From assembly GCA_964636325.1 (NCBI GenBank), contig CAZWRV010000022.1, positions 8,328 to 72,327 of the forward strand: DNA of 64,000 bases, given 5' to 3'. The notes below the pieces were generated by a model. That model ran no database searches. It was not told the origin of the DNA and saw nothing but the letters and a program-made list of their open reading frames with translations. This document shows positions 57,356 through 64,000 of the stretch, one piece after another. The stretch is from CAZWRV01 sp964636325. GTDB lineage: Bacteria; Verrucomicrobiota; Lentisphaeria; Victivallales; GWF2-50-93. Position 1 is the first letter of the stretch. Every line of letters begins with the position of its first letter. A program made the translations under genes and the position numbers.

Positions 57356-58252
57356 TTACCGACTGCGGCCGGCCGCGGCCGATTGCGGTCGGCTGGAGGA
57401 CAAGTACAAACTCGGGCCTTGCTCCTTCAGGAACTTGACCAGCGACTCGTCCCACGCCGGCCGTCTGTATCCGAGGACGCCGTCGATTTTCGAACAGTCG
57501 AACCTGGAGTTGAGAGGCCGCGGCGCCGGCGATTTGAAGTCCGCGGTGGCGCATGGGGTTACTTCGGTTCTGAGTCCGAGCGTACGGAGGATCAGCTTGG
57601 CGGCGTCATGCCTGCTTGCATAACCTGCTGCGGCGAAATGGTATATGCCCTCGCTGCGGCGTTCCGCCAGGCGCAGGACGGCTCTGGAGACATCGCATGT
57701 CCAGGTGGGGGCGCCTATCTGGTCGTCGACGACCGCGATGCGGGGCTGTGTCTTCGCCAGTTCGGCGATCTTGCTGACGAAGTTCCGTCCGTGCCTGCCG
57801 TATGTCCATTCGATTCTGATGATGCAGTGCCTGCATCCTGAAGCGGCGAGTCCCTTTTCGCCTTCGAGCTTTGTGGCGCCGTAGCATCCGAGAGGGCAGG
57901 GGGGGGCCTTCTCGTCAAGAGGATCGGCCGTCCTGTCGCCGAAGACGAAGTCGGTGCTGACGTGGAGGACGTATTTACCTGCGATTTTCGCAATTTCCCC
58001 CAGCTCGCCCGGCGCCTCGGAATTCACGCGGCGGCACAAGTCCCGCTCCATCTCCGCCATGTCCACGTTGGTGTAGGCCGCGCAGTTGACTATGATGTCG
58101 GAGCTTCTCACAGCCGTCCTGAGATGCCCGGGATCCGTCACGTCGAATTCGGGGAGGTCATACGATAGGACTTCAAACCCGGCGGCAGCCGCGGCCTCCG
58201 CAAGATCCCTGCCGAGCATGCCCTTTGCTCCTAATATCGCAATAACGTCCAT
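57356..58252 (-). CDS. rfbD: dTDP-4-dehydrorhamnose reductase
   Basis: From the ATG at 58252 (GGAA upstream) the protein has 298 residues; the ATG at 58267 is a possible alternative. It is an extended short-chain dehydrogenase with IAILGAKGMLGRDL (NADPH site), VSTDFVFGD and the YxxxK active-site pair in CYGATKLEGEK. It makes dTDP-L-rhamnose. The C-terminal tail is low-complexity (SSSRPQSAAAGRSR) and overlaps a GGCCG-rich palindrome. rfbA lies upstream in the same direction; rfbB and rfbC are not in the window. Confidence 0.93.
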   Translation of the reverse strand: MDVIAILGAKGMLGRDLAEAAAAAGFEVLSYDLPEFDVTDPGHLRTAVRSSDIIVNCAAYTNVDMAEMERDLCRRVNSEAPGELGEIAKIAGKYVLHVSTDFVFGDRTADPLDEKAPPCPLGCYGATKLEGEKGLAASGCRHCIIRIEWTYGRHGRNFVSKIAELAKTQPRIAVVDDQIGAPTWTCDVSRAVLRLAERRSEGIYHFAAAGYASRHDAAKLILRTLGLRTEVTPCATADFKSPAPRPLNSRFDCSKIDGVLGYRRPAWDESLVKFLKEQGPSLYLSSSRPQSAAAGRSR

Positions 58253-58278
58253 TTGCCGTTCCAGCATTGTGGGAGAGC

Positions 58279-58307
58279 TATACTCATTTAGCGTGAAAAT
58301 TTACATT
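58279..58307. repeat. Repeat F, copy (29 bp)
   Basis: Identical over 29 bases to 47172-47200. It is followed at about 58325 by GTTCAGCGTGAAATCTTCATTG, a degenerate F copy ending in GTCTGCTGAATT, which resembles the end of repeat C. Both sit in the rfbD-rfbA gap. Confidence 0.75.
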
Positions 58308-58410
58308 TTGACGGGCAAGATTTGGGATATGTTCGTTCAGCGTGAAATCTTCATTGTCTGTCTGCTGAATTCATGCTCCGGCAAAGCTGGAGGCGCATCC
58401 GGCCATCCCC

Positions 58411-59154
58411 TCATTTAGGCGGGTGTTCTGCCACCAGCCTCTGGACGAGCGCGAGTGACTCGAAGGTTCCGGCGTCGCTCCACCAGCCCTCCATCAGGCT
58501 GAAGCCCATGACGCCGCGGCGGATATATTCGTTGTTGACGTCGGTGATCTCCAGCTCGCCCCTGCCTGACGGCCTGAGACTCCTGATGATCTCGTAGACG
58601 TCGGAGTCGTAGAAGTAAATTCCGGTCACGGCGTAGCTGCTCTTCGGGACCTTTGGTTTTTCCTCTATGGCAACGACCTTGTTCCCTGATATATCGGCGA
58701 CGCCGAAGCGGCAAGGATCGGCGACCGGTTTGAGGACTATGTGGGCACCCTTTTTGCATGACATGTATTTGCCCAGGTAGCCGCCGAGTGGATCCTCGAA
58801 GATGTTGTCGCCCAGGATTACAGCGACGCGGCTGCCAGAGGCGAAGCCTTCAGCCAGTCCGAGCGCCTGCGCGATGCCGCCGGCCGAGTCCTGGACCTTG
58901 TAGGTGAACCTGCACCCGAAACCCTTACCCGAGCCGAGAAGCCCTACCACGTCGCCCATGTGATCTACGCCTGTCACGATCAGAATGTCGTCTATGCCGG
59001 CGCCGGTGAGCTTTTCAATCGGATAATAAATCATCGGCTTCCTGCCGACCGGCAGAAGATGCTTGTTGGTCACGTTCGTGAGCGGCCTCAGCCTGGTGGC
59101 CGTCCCGCCGGCGAGAATTACGCCTTTTATACTCGTGATCCCGTTTGTATTCAT
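58411..59154 (-). CDS. rfbA: Glucose-1-phosphate thymidylyltransferase
   Basis: From the ATG at 59154 the protein has 247 residues; an upstream in-frame start at 59238 would add 28 unrelated residues. Nucleotidyltransferase motifs are GVILAGGTATRLRPLTNVTN, LLPVGRKPMIYYP, VILGDNIFED and FEKPKVPKSSYA-like. It makes dTDP-glucose from glucose 1-phosphate, the first step to dTDP-rhamnose. It is shorter than the E. coli enzyme (about 290). Repeats lie between it and rfbD, so an operon is not certain. Confidence 0.88.
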   Translation of the reverse strand: MNTNGITSIKGVILAGGTATRLRPLTNVTNKHLLPVGRKPMIYYPIEKLTGAGIDDILIVTGVDHMGDVVGLLGSGKGFGCRFTYKVQDSAGGIAQALGLAEGFASGSRVAVILGDNIFEDPLGGYLGKYMSCKKGAHIVLKPVADPCRFGVADISGNKVVAIEEKPKVPKSSYAVTGIYFYDSDVYEIIRSLRPSGRGELEITDVNNEYIRRGVMGFSLMEGWWSDAGTFESLALVQRLVAEHPPK

Positions 59155-59395
59155 GATCGGCCGTCCATTATTTAATAATTGCTGCTTTATCCTGCAAATA
59201 TATATCGGCAGTCCGCTGTGTCCAATCGGTATCTCCACAAGCTGCGACAGCGTTCATACACCATTTACCATTCTCATATCCGCCATTCTCCGTCCGGCAT
59301 ACATTATTAGTCGCGGTCAAGAATAACCGCGCGCGCTAAGCATTAAGCATCCCGGGCTCCGCCCAAAAAAAACTGAAAAAAATGGTCTGGGCCCC

Positions 59396-59450
59396 TTGAC
59401 TTGTGGAAAAAAATGGAATAAATTGGATAATAATGGAAGGTATTGGAAAA
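59396..59450 (+). promoter_or_regulatory. mraZ promoter with five TGGA boxes at 10-bp spacing
   Basis: TTGACT (59396-59401) and TAAATT (59419-59424) are 17 bases apart. Overlapping them, TGGA occurs at 59404, 59414, 59424, 59434 and 59444, exactly one helical turn apart, ending three bases before the mraZ ATG at 59451. MraZ proteins bind tandem TGGG-type boxes with 10-bp spacing, so this is a probable MraZ operator with autoregulation. Confidence 0.85.
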
Positions 59451-59975
59451 ATGATTCGCTTCTGTGGACAGGATAAATGCTCGATAGACGCCAACGGCAG
59501 GATCAAGCTCAGCCCGCGTTTCATCAGCGACTTCCTCGGCCAGGATGAGGGGAGCGTGGTCTTCCATTATCTGCCTGAAGGCACATTGGCGCTCTATCCC
59601 GAGAATGTCTACAAGGAGATGCGCAGCGCAGAGCAGCATCCGGCCGCCCGCGCGGCGGAGAGCATGGTCTTCAGGCGGACCCTCAGAAAGTTCGGCGCAT
59701 TGAGCCAGACGCAGAAGATAACGGAACAGGGGCGCATCACCATCCCCCCGATGTATAGGGAGATTACCGAACTTCAGCCGGGCGGCGAGGCGGTACTGGT
59801 GGGCGTAGAAATCGGAGTCGAAATATGGAACGCGGCCAAGTGGGACGCCGAGCTCAAGCGGATAATCCTCCATTCCATGGAGAAGGGAGACAGGGAGATG
59901 GCGGCGGATCTTTCGCCGCAGGACAAGGCGTTCAGCGGATTCTCAATAGATGAAAATAAAATAAGGAGGACATGA
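59451..59975 (+). CDS. mraZ: Transcriptional regulator MraZ
   Basis: From the ATG at 59451 the protein has 174 residues; an upstream ATG at 59433 has no better support. Two AbrB-like halves are visible: CGQDKCSIDANGRIKLSPRF, with GTLALYP, and TEQGRITIPPMYREITELQP. MraZ binds repeated boxes upstream of the division and cell-wall cluster and usually represses it. The protein is longer than E. coli MraZ (152) due to a C-terminal extension. Unusually, the next gene is not rsmH. Confidence 0.92.
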   Translation: MIRFCGQDKCSIDANGRIKLSPRFISDFLGQDEGSVVFHYLPEGTLALYPENVYKEMRSAEQHPAARAAESMVFRRTLRKFGALSQTQKITEQGRITIPPMYREITELQPGGEAVLVGVEIGVEIWNAAKWDAELKRIILHSMEKGDREMAADLSPQDKAFSGFSIDENKIRRT

Positions 59976-59976
59976 G

Positions 59977-60222
59977 ATGGAAACCATGATTCTTGCGGAA
60001 AGGCTTAGCCGGCCCGGCAAGCTCTTGAAGTCCGGACTTCCCAAATGCTCATGGTGCAGGAGCATATCCGACGACAACGGGAAGCACGAGCATTCCCAGC
60101 TTGAGATCGGCGGGATAGACAAGCTTTCAGGGCGCCCAATCTGCAGGCAGTGCCTCGACGCCGCCCTGAAGATCGAGACGCTCTTCTTCAGCGGCAAGGG
60201 CAGCCTCATGAAGACGGCGTGA
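59977..60222 (+). CDS. Small CxxC protein in the mraZ cluster
   Basis: The 81-residue protein starts one base after the mraZ stop codon (AGGAGG about 11 bases upstream, inside mraZ). Two CxxC pairs, KCSWCRS and CRQCLDA, about 37 residues apart could bind zinc. It stands where rsmH is found in other bacteria, but is unrelated. It is probably co-translated with mraZ. Function unknown. Confidence 0.7.
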   Translation: METMILAERLSRPGKLLKSGLPKCSWCRSISDDNGKHEHSQLEIGGIDKLSGRPICRQCLDAALKIETLFFSGKGSLMKTA

Positions 60223-60262
60223 AAAGGCGGCTGAAACCGCATAATTTAAATGAGGTGGAAAA

Positions 60263-60568
60263 ATGGAAATGGCGGCGGCGCAGGGCACCGGGATCAAAGG
60301 ACGGAGATTCTTAATCTGCATGGTGCTTCTGCTTCTGTCCTTCCTGCTCCTCGGCGCGGTGAGGATCAACAGCAGCGTCGTCACGGCTAGGAACAGCAGG
60401 GCCGCCGAAAAGCAGGCCTGGTCCCGTCTACTCGAAAGGACTGCCTCTGAAATACCGGCGGAGAATTCCATGTCATACAGGGAATCCTCGTCTGCGGATC
60501 CATATTTCTACCTCCTGGCCAACACTGTGGACCTGAGGATTCCGGAGCAGCTCGCGGACGTCCGGTGA
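60263..60568 (+). CDS. FtsL-like single-pass membrane protein
   Basis: The 101-residue protein has one membrane segment (RFLICMVLLLLSFLLLGAVR) near residue 15-35 and a short helical stretch (SRAAEKQAWSRLLERTASEI) after it, a layout like FtsL. Sequence similarity to FtsL is not evident, so the assignment rests on position in the mraZ-ftsW cluster. It follows the CxxC gene by 40 bases. Confidence 0.5.
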   Translation: MEMAAAQGTGIKGRRFLICMVLLLLSFLLLGAVRINSSVVTARNSRAAEKQAWSRLLERTASEIPAENSMSYRESSSADPYFYLLANTVDLRIPEQLADVR

Positions 60569-60644
60569 TGAATATCAAAAATATGATGCACTCAATATTT
60601 CCGTAAACGTTGAAAGGAATAACCACCTTATATGGGATGCGGTG

Positions 60645-60699
60645 AGTATGCCGCTTTCGCCGAAAGCGGCACTGGCGACTTCGGCGAAGTTGCCATACT
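60645..60699. repeat. Standalone repeat module (same as core of repeat A copy 4)
   Basis: AGTATG and CATACT close two hairpins, GCCGCTTT-CGCCG-AAAGCGGC and GGCGACTT-CGGCG-AAGTTGCC, giving a three-way-junction shape. 47494-47548 has the same order with compensating changes in the closing stem (CATACT versus CATGCT) and the second hairpin. It lacks the outer frame of repeat A. Confidence 0.85.
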
Positions 60700-60754
60700 G
60701 CCTGCATCAGCGTGTTCGTAAACGACCAGCCGTAACGGTTGAATATTTTGTATG

Positions 60755-60930
60755 ATTCAGCAAACTACGCCCTTTTGCTGAATTCATACATAAAGAAAAA
60801 TGCAAAATCGTTAGTTTTGGTGTTCAAAACTGAGATTCTTCGCGGTTCTCCGTTAATATTTGTCAGAAACAATCTGGATTTTGCATTTTTCCTATGTAAA
60901 TATTCAGCGAAAGGACGCAGTCCACTGAAT
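60755..60930. repeat. Repeat C palindromic element (about 176 bp)
   Basis: Repeat C units in opposite orientation (60755-60783 and 60902-60930, 29 bp each) flank a second inverted pair (TGCAAAATC at 60801-60809 and GATTTTGCA at 60877-60885) and an AT-rich centre. The whole would extrude as a long cruciform. It ends seven bases before the PBP-like start. Confidence 0.8.
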
Positions 60931-60937
60931 ATTTGCG

Positions 60938-61618
60938 ATGAAAATAGAGCAGTATAAAAGAAGAACCTTCATAATCCTCCTCCTTTTCTCCCTTTGGACG
61001 GCCGCCCTGGCCGTCCTTCTTTTTTATCACGGGGTTGTGAGGCGTGACACACTCCTCCAGGAAGGCATCAGGCTTGCGTGGAGGACCGGCAAGATTCCGG
61101 CGGGAAGGGGGCGGATACTGGACCGGAACGGCCGGGCCCTCGCCTGGACTGAGCGCTACTTCGACCTAGTCGTCGACAAGGGCGAACTGGTGGGCAGGCA
61201 CAGGGACGCCGCGAAGGTCATGGCCTCGCTGTCGGAGAAGTTCCCGTCGCTGAGCCGCGTCGAAGGCGCGGAAAACCTGTATCGGGCAAAAGGCCTTTCT
61301 CCGTCGGAAATGGATTCCCTCGGCGACTACATCTCAAGATATTCGGGCATAAGGATCTCGCCCAGGCTCGAGAGAAAATATGTGGACTATGAGAACGTCA
61401 GGAGGCAGCTCGGAAAGACTGCCAGCATTGACGGTGTCCTCTCCGGCATCGACGGCATTGAGAAGGAGAGGGATGCCGAACTCCGAGGGGAAGACGGCAT
61501 ATACATGGTGATGCTCGACCGCTACGGCAGGATCATCAAGGGGAGCTCCAAGGTCAAAAAGGAGATGCTGCCGGGAAAGGATGTAGTGCTCGACAAAAGC
61601 ATCGAGGAGATGAAGTAG
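60938..61618 (+). CDS. Penicillin-binding protein pedestal (dimerisation) domain without transpeptidase
   Basis: The 226-residue protein has one N-terminal membrane segment (IILLLFSLWTAALAVLLFYH) and then the class B PBP pedestal: PAGRGRILDRNGRALAWTER, FDLVVDKGELVG, and GIEKERDAELRGEDGIYMVM with a final DRYGRII. These are the R1/R2/R3-like motifs of FtsI/PBP2 N-terminal domains. The transpeptidase domain (SxxK, SxN, KTG) is absent and the gene ends normally at 61618, with ftsW/rodA 132 bases on. It may regulate its SEDS partner as the pedestal does in RodA-PBP2, with crosslinking supplied elsewhere. Confidence 0.78.
   Translation: MKIEQYKRRTFIILLLFSLWTAALAVLLFYHGVVRRDTLLQEGIRLAWRTGKIPAGRGRILDRNGRALAWTERYFDLVVDKGELVGRHRDAAKVMASLSEKFPSLSRVEGAENLYRAKGLSPSEMDSLGDYISRYSGIRISPRLERKYVDYENVRRQLGKTASIDGVLSGIDGIEKERDAELRGEDGIYMVMLDRYGRIIKGSSKVKKEMLPGKDVVLDKSIEEMK
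60996..61025 (+). terminator. Possible attenuator hairpin in the 5' part of the PBP-like gene
   Basis: A perfect 8-bp stem GGACGGCC-GCCCT-GGCCGTCC (60996-61016) is followed at once by TTCTTTTTT (61017-61025), the form of an intrinsic terminator. It lies in codons 20-30 of the gene, so read-through of coding mRNA would have to avoid it, for example by translation. Regulation is inference. Confidence 0.55.
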
Positions 61619-61750
61619 GAAATAGTCGCCGGTCGCGAGTCCGGTTACCGATAGTTTGCGCCAGGTTTCGCCAGACTTCGGCAGGCTTCGTTATTTCCGA
61701 TTTGTTCTAATCAGCCGACACCTGAAACCAATAACTGATAACGAACAACC

Positions 61751-62869
61751 ATGCCCCCTCAACCCGAAAAAACAGTTTCTCGCGATGCCGGCCTTGTCCC
61801 TGCGCTGGTCTACGTGATCATGTTCCTGCTGGGCCTCTGGGGCTGCCTGGCGGTCTACAACGCCACGGTCTACAGCAGTCTGCCGTTCAACTTTGCTGCA
61901 AGGCAGTTCCTTTGGCTTGTCATAAGCATCTGCTGCCTTTATGCGGCGTCAAGAATCCCTTTCAGAATTTACTACGAGAATGCGGTTCTGTGGGCGGCGC
62001 CTGCATATGCGCTTCTTCTGCTGGTGCTTCTCTGCGGAGCGTCCGTCAACGGGATGCGCGGCTGGTTCTCGTGGGGCAATGTGTCCCTCCAGCCGAGCGA
62101 GATAGCCAAGCCGTTCTTCGTCCTGCTCCTCTGCAAGACCGCGATGAGGGGGGACGGGAAGATGAGGCATTTCCTGAATCTGTTCGTCCTGACCTGTCTA
62201 TGGATAGCGCCTGTGGCCTTGGAGCCTGACTGGGGGACTTCCCTTGTTTATCTTGCGGGCTTTGTGCTGGTCTATTTCAGCAGCGGCGGATCGGTTCTGA
62301 TGCTCGCGGGATCGGCGCTGGTTTTCGCGCTGGCGGTCCTAAGGGCCATGGCCGGCAAGGCATACATGATCAAAAGGCTTGCGGGCTTCATAGATCCTTC
62401 CGGAGACCCTTTCGGCGCAGGATGGCACGTGCTGCAGTTCCAGTATGCGATCGCGCGCGGGGGCTTCTGGGGCGCCGGATGGGGGAAGTCGGTATGGGCG
62501 AACTCATATCTTCCCCTTTCATACAGCGACTCGTCCTTTGCCGCTCTTGCCGAGGCCGTCGGCTTCGCCGGCAGCTTCCCGGTGATCGTGTTCTTCGCCT
62601 CGTTGGGTTTCGCGGCATACATGCTTTCAGGCAGAGTTTCCGATCCTGCAAGACGCCTGGTCATAAGCTCACTGGTCCTCGTGATAGTATTCCAGGCCTT
62701 CCTGCACATCAGCGTCAACGTCGGGCTCATCCCGCCAACCGGCATCACCCTCCCGATGGTCAGCTACGGCGGAAGCTCCCTCTTCTCCACCATGATCTCC
62801 GCGGGCATCATCCTGAGCGCGGCAAGAGGGGAGGGGAGCGGGAGCGGGAGTGAGAGAGGGAGAGAGTGA
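61751..62869 (+). CDS. SEDS family peptidoglycan polymerase (FtsW/RodA)
   Basis: The 372-residue protein has about ten membrane segments and SEDS motifs: NGMRGWFSWGNVSLQPSEIA, VALEPDWGTSLVYL, YSDSSFAALAEAVGF (with the catalytic-loop Asp), and LPMVSYGGSSLF. It polymerises glycan strands from lipid II and normally works with a class B PBP. Position in the mraZ cluster favours FtsW, but RodA is not excluded. The C-terminus is a low-complexity Gly/Ser/Glu-rich tail. The 132-base upstream gap has ATAACTGATAACGAACAAC words like those before uxaC. Confidence 0.9.
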   Translation: MPPQPEKTVSRDAGLVPALVYVIMFLLGLWGCLAVYNATVYSSLPFNFAARQFLWLVISICCLYAASRIPFRIYYENAVLWAAPAYALLLLVLLCGASVNGMRGWFSWGNVSLQPSEIAKPFFVLLLCKTAMRGDGKMRHFLNLFVLTCLWIAPVALEPDWGTSLVYLAGFVLVYFSSGGSVLMLAGSALVFALAVLRAMAGKAYMIKRLAGFIDPSGDPFGAGWHVLQFQYAIARGGFWGAGWGKSVWANSYLPLSYSDSSFAALAEAVGFAGSFPVIVFFASLGFAAYMLSGRVSDPARRLVISSLVLVIVFQAFLHISVNVGLIPPTGITLPMVSYGGSSLFSTMISAGIILSAARGEGSGSGSERGRE

Positions 62870-62924
62870 ATGGTGTTACTGTGCGCGGCTATTCTTAGCC
62901 GCGACAGATGCCGGATAACTGGCT

Positions 62925-63926
62925 TCAGGAGAGCCGCTGCGCCGCTTCCCGAGCGAACCTGAACAGCCTTTCGATGGCCTTGCGGTCGGTGTAGTAGCCG
63001 GAATCCTTCGTCGTCCGCTGGCGGATGACGAGTATCTGCATGCCGCCTTCGTCCTTAATTTCGGTGTCAATGGCGCATGGTTTGACGGAGAAGAACCCTG
63101 CGGCCTTGTTCTCCGCCTTTATGAATTTTGCGGCATCCTCGTAGATCAACTTGAGCTTGTTTCCCATGCCGAACTCCTTCTTCGCGACGAGCACGCAGTA
63201 AAGATACGGATAGTCGGTGCCCTGGACGTTGTTTAGGACGACCTGGACTTGGAGGCCGAAAAAGCTTTCCCCCAGCGCCGGATACTGCAGGATCAGCTTG
63301 GCGTCGGCCGGCAATTCGCCATTCTCCGCCTTGACCACCGCCATCTGGGCGCTCATGTTCTCGCCCTCCCGGCGCGACGCCTCCCACAGCGACCATACAT
63401 AAAGGAGATTTTCAATTTTCACGGTCAGAGGCGCGTTGACCAAGATCGTCCGGACTCCCGTGACCCAGTGGGGTAAAAAAAGGACAAATACATCTATGCA
63501 GAGCGCGAAACCGGCATTTATAAAACCGAGCCCAATTAGGGAGAACCCAAGAAATCCGGCGCCGCCCAGCAATACGAACAAGGCGAAGAGTCCGCGGGGG
63601 CATGTGATGTCCAGGAAGCTCCTGTCCCATTTCTTGGTGCTCTCGGCGATGTCAAGAATTTTCTGGAGCTGGGCCTTGTCCGCGGCGCGCCATTGCTCGT
63701 CGGCGCCGAGCTTTTCGGGCTTGTTCGTGTATCCTCTTACAATCCCCAGAAGAGAGGCGCAAAGGAGCAGGAAGGCGCCCGGCAGGATAAGAAATCCGGA
63801 TACGGCTTGCATTGCGAACCCTGCGGCCAGAAGAAGCAGTATCACTGCGAGCCTCCGCCCGTACGGCATCGATTTCGCCAGGAAAAAATGGATATCTCCG
63901 CGCCTTTTCGGATCTGGAAGCATCAA
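62925..63926 (-). CDS. Hypothetical membrane protein
   Basis: The 333-residue protein has about four hydrophobic segments in its N-terminal half (LAVILLLLAAGFAMQAVSGF, FLILPGAFLLLCASLLGIV, GLFALFVLLGGAGFLGFSLI, FALCIDVFVLFLPHW) and a soluble C-terminal domain with no known motif. It converges with ftsW (55 bases between). No family is recognised; topology suggests an inner-membrane protein with a cytoplasmic domain. Confidence 0.6.
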   Translation of the reverse strand: MMLPDPKRRGDIHFFLAKSMPYGRRLAVILLLLAAGFAMQAVSGFLILPGAFLLLCASLLGIVRGYTNKPEKLGADEQWRAADKAQLQKILDIAESTKKWDRSFLDITCPRGLFALFVLLGGAGFLGFSLIGLGFINAGFALCIDVFVLFLPHWVTGVRTILVNAPLTVKIENLLYVWSLWEASRREGENMSAQMAVVKAENGELPADAKLILQYPALGESFFGLQVQVVLNNVQGTDYPYLYCVLVAKKEFGMGNKLKLIYEDAAKFIKAENKAAGFFSVKPCAIDTEIKDEGGMQILVIRQRTTKDSGYYTDRKAIERLFRFAREAAQRLS

Positions 63927-64000
63927 TTCACCTTTGCCCGAATAATATAGAGCCCGTCCACAAAAATGGTTTTTTAGAAATTGTTTTCGCCCGGGATGCC

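Larger units (their letters stand above)
60569..60937. other. 369-base gap with two repeat elements, no gene seen
   Basis: Two repeat structures fill the gap: the standalone module at 60645-60699 and the palindromic repeat C element at 60755-60930. The PBP-like gene starts at 60938, only seven bases after the element, with no visible SD, so it may be translated from a transcript shaped by the repeat. Confidence 0.65.

Noticed and set aside
1..64000. CRISPR array
   Set aside because: The dispersed repeats are palindromic, far apart and not regularly spaced by spacers; no cas gene was seen.

Overview
The window is about 58-60% GC by eye and gene-dense, with no rRNA, tRNA or CRISPR recognised. 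The gene content suggests a member of the Lentisphaerota (Victivallales-like; PVC superphylum), and I infer a gut or other polysaccharide-rich habitat. The supporting signs are a prepilin-like protein with FTLIELMVV and an H-X9-DG motif, several LacI regulators and one AraC regulator beside glycoside hydrolases, a URO-D-family protein, a LarA-like racemase, a glycyl radical enzyme, a long PPi-dependent phosphofructokinase and TPR-rich secreted proteins. The taxonomy is inference; 16S and marker-gene placement would settle it.

Layout. 1-8.9 kb: a truncated glycyl radical enzyme divergent from an AraC regulator, a clan-D glycosidase, a CPBP protease, a beta-propeller protein, and a LacI regulator followed by a prepilin-like protein. 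8.9-10.2 kb: an AT-rich, probably acquired island with a PD-(D/E)XK (DUF3883-type) nuclease and a small partner. 10.2-18.3 kb: a URO-D protein, a GH116-type glycosidase, a decayed LacI pseudogene, and an intact LacI gene followed by a creatinase-like M24 protein that lacks metal ligands. 18.6-33 kb: a membrane Ser/Thr kinase, trpD, a secreted TIM-barrel-like protein, asd, pfp, a TPR/GspG-like operon and a YjbQ protein. 33.5-44.9 kb: a leftward block of lipoprotein, topA, a hypothetical, then rplV-rpsC-rplP-rpmC-rpsQ-rplN-rplX-rplE-rpsN-rpsH-rplF-rplR-rpsE-rplO-secY. 45-55 kb: a glycosidase-like protein, a pseudogene broken by a repeat, a LarA-like protein, an alpha/alpha-toroid protein, a cupin, a kinase-SpoIIE phosphatase fusion with a STAS partner, and uxaC. 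55-64 kb: a DksA-like protein, lspA, miaA, two dTDP-rhamnose genes and a reduced division cluster (mraZ, a CxxC protein, an FtsL-like protein, a PBP pedestal without transpeptidase domain, ftsW/rodA).

The most striking feature outside the genes is a set of dispersed, palindrome-rich intergenic repeats. Repeat A (about 173 bp, 4 copies) keeps its outer frame, but its core module is exchanged for an unrelated cruciform-forming module in one copy; that second module also occurs alone near ftsW. Repeat B (about 115 bp, 3 copies) has short terminal inverted repeats and sits in frame inside one coding sequence. Smaller families C, E, F and G and single palindromes fill most of the remaining gaps.

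Best candidates for new biology are the modular repeat A system, the minimal division cluster with a catalytically headless PBP controlled by five MraZ-type boxes and a possible internal attenuator, the triplicated C-terminal domain of TopA, and the kinase-phosphatase-STAS switch.
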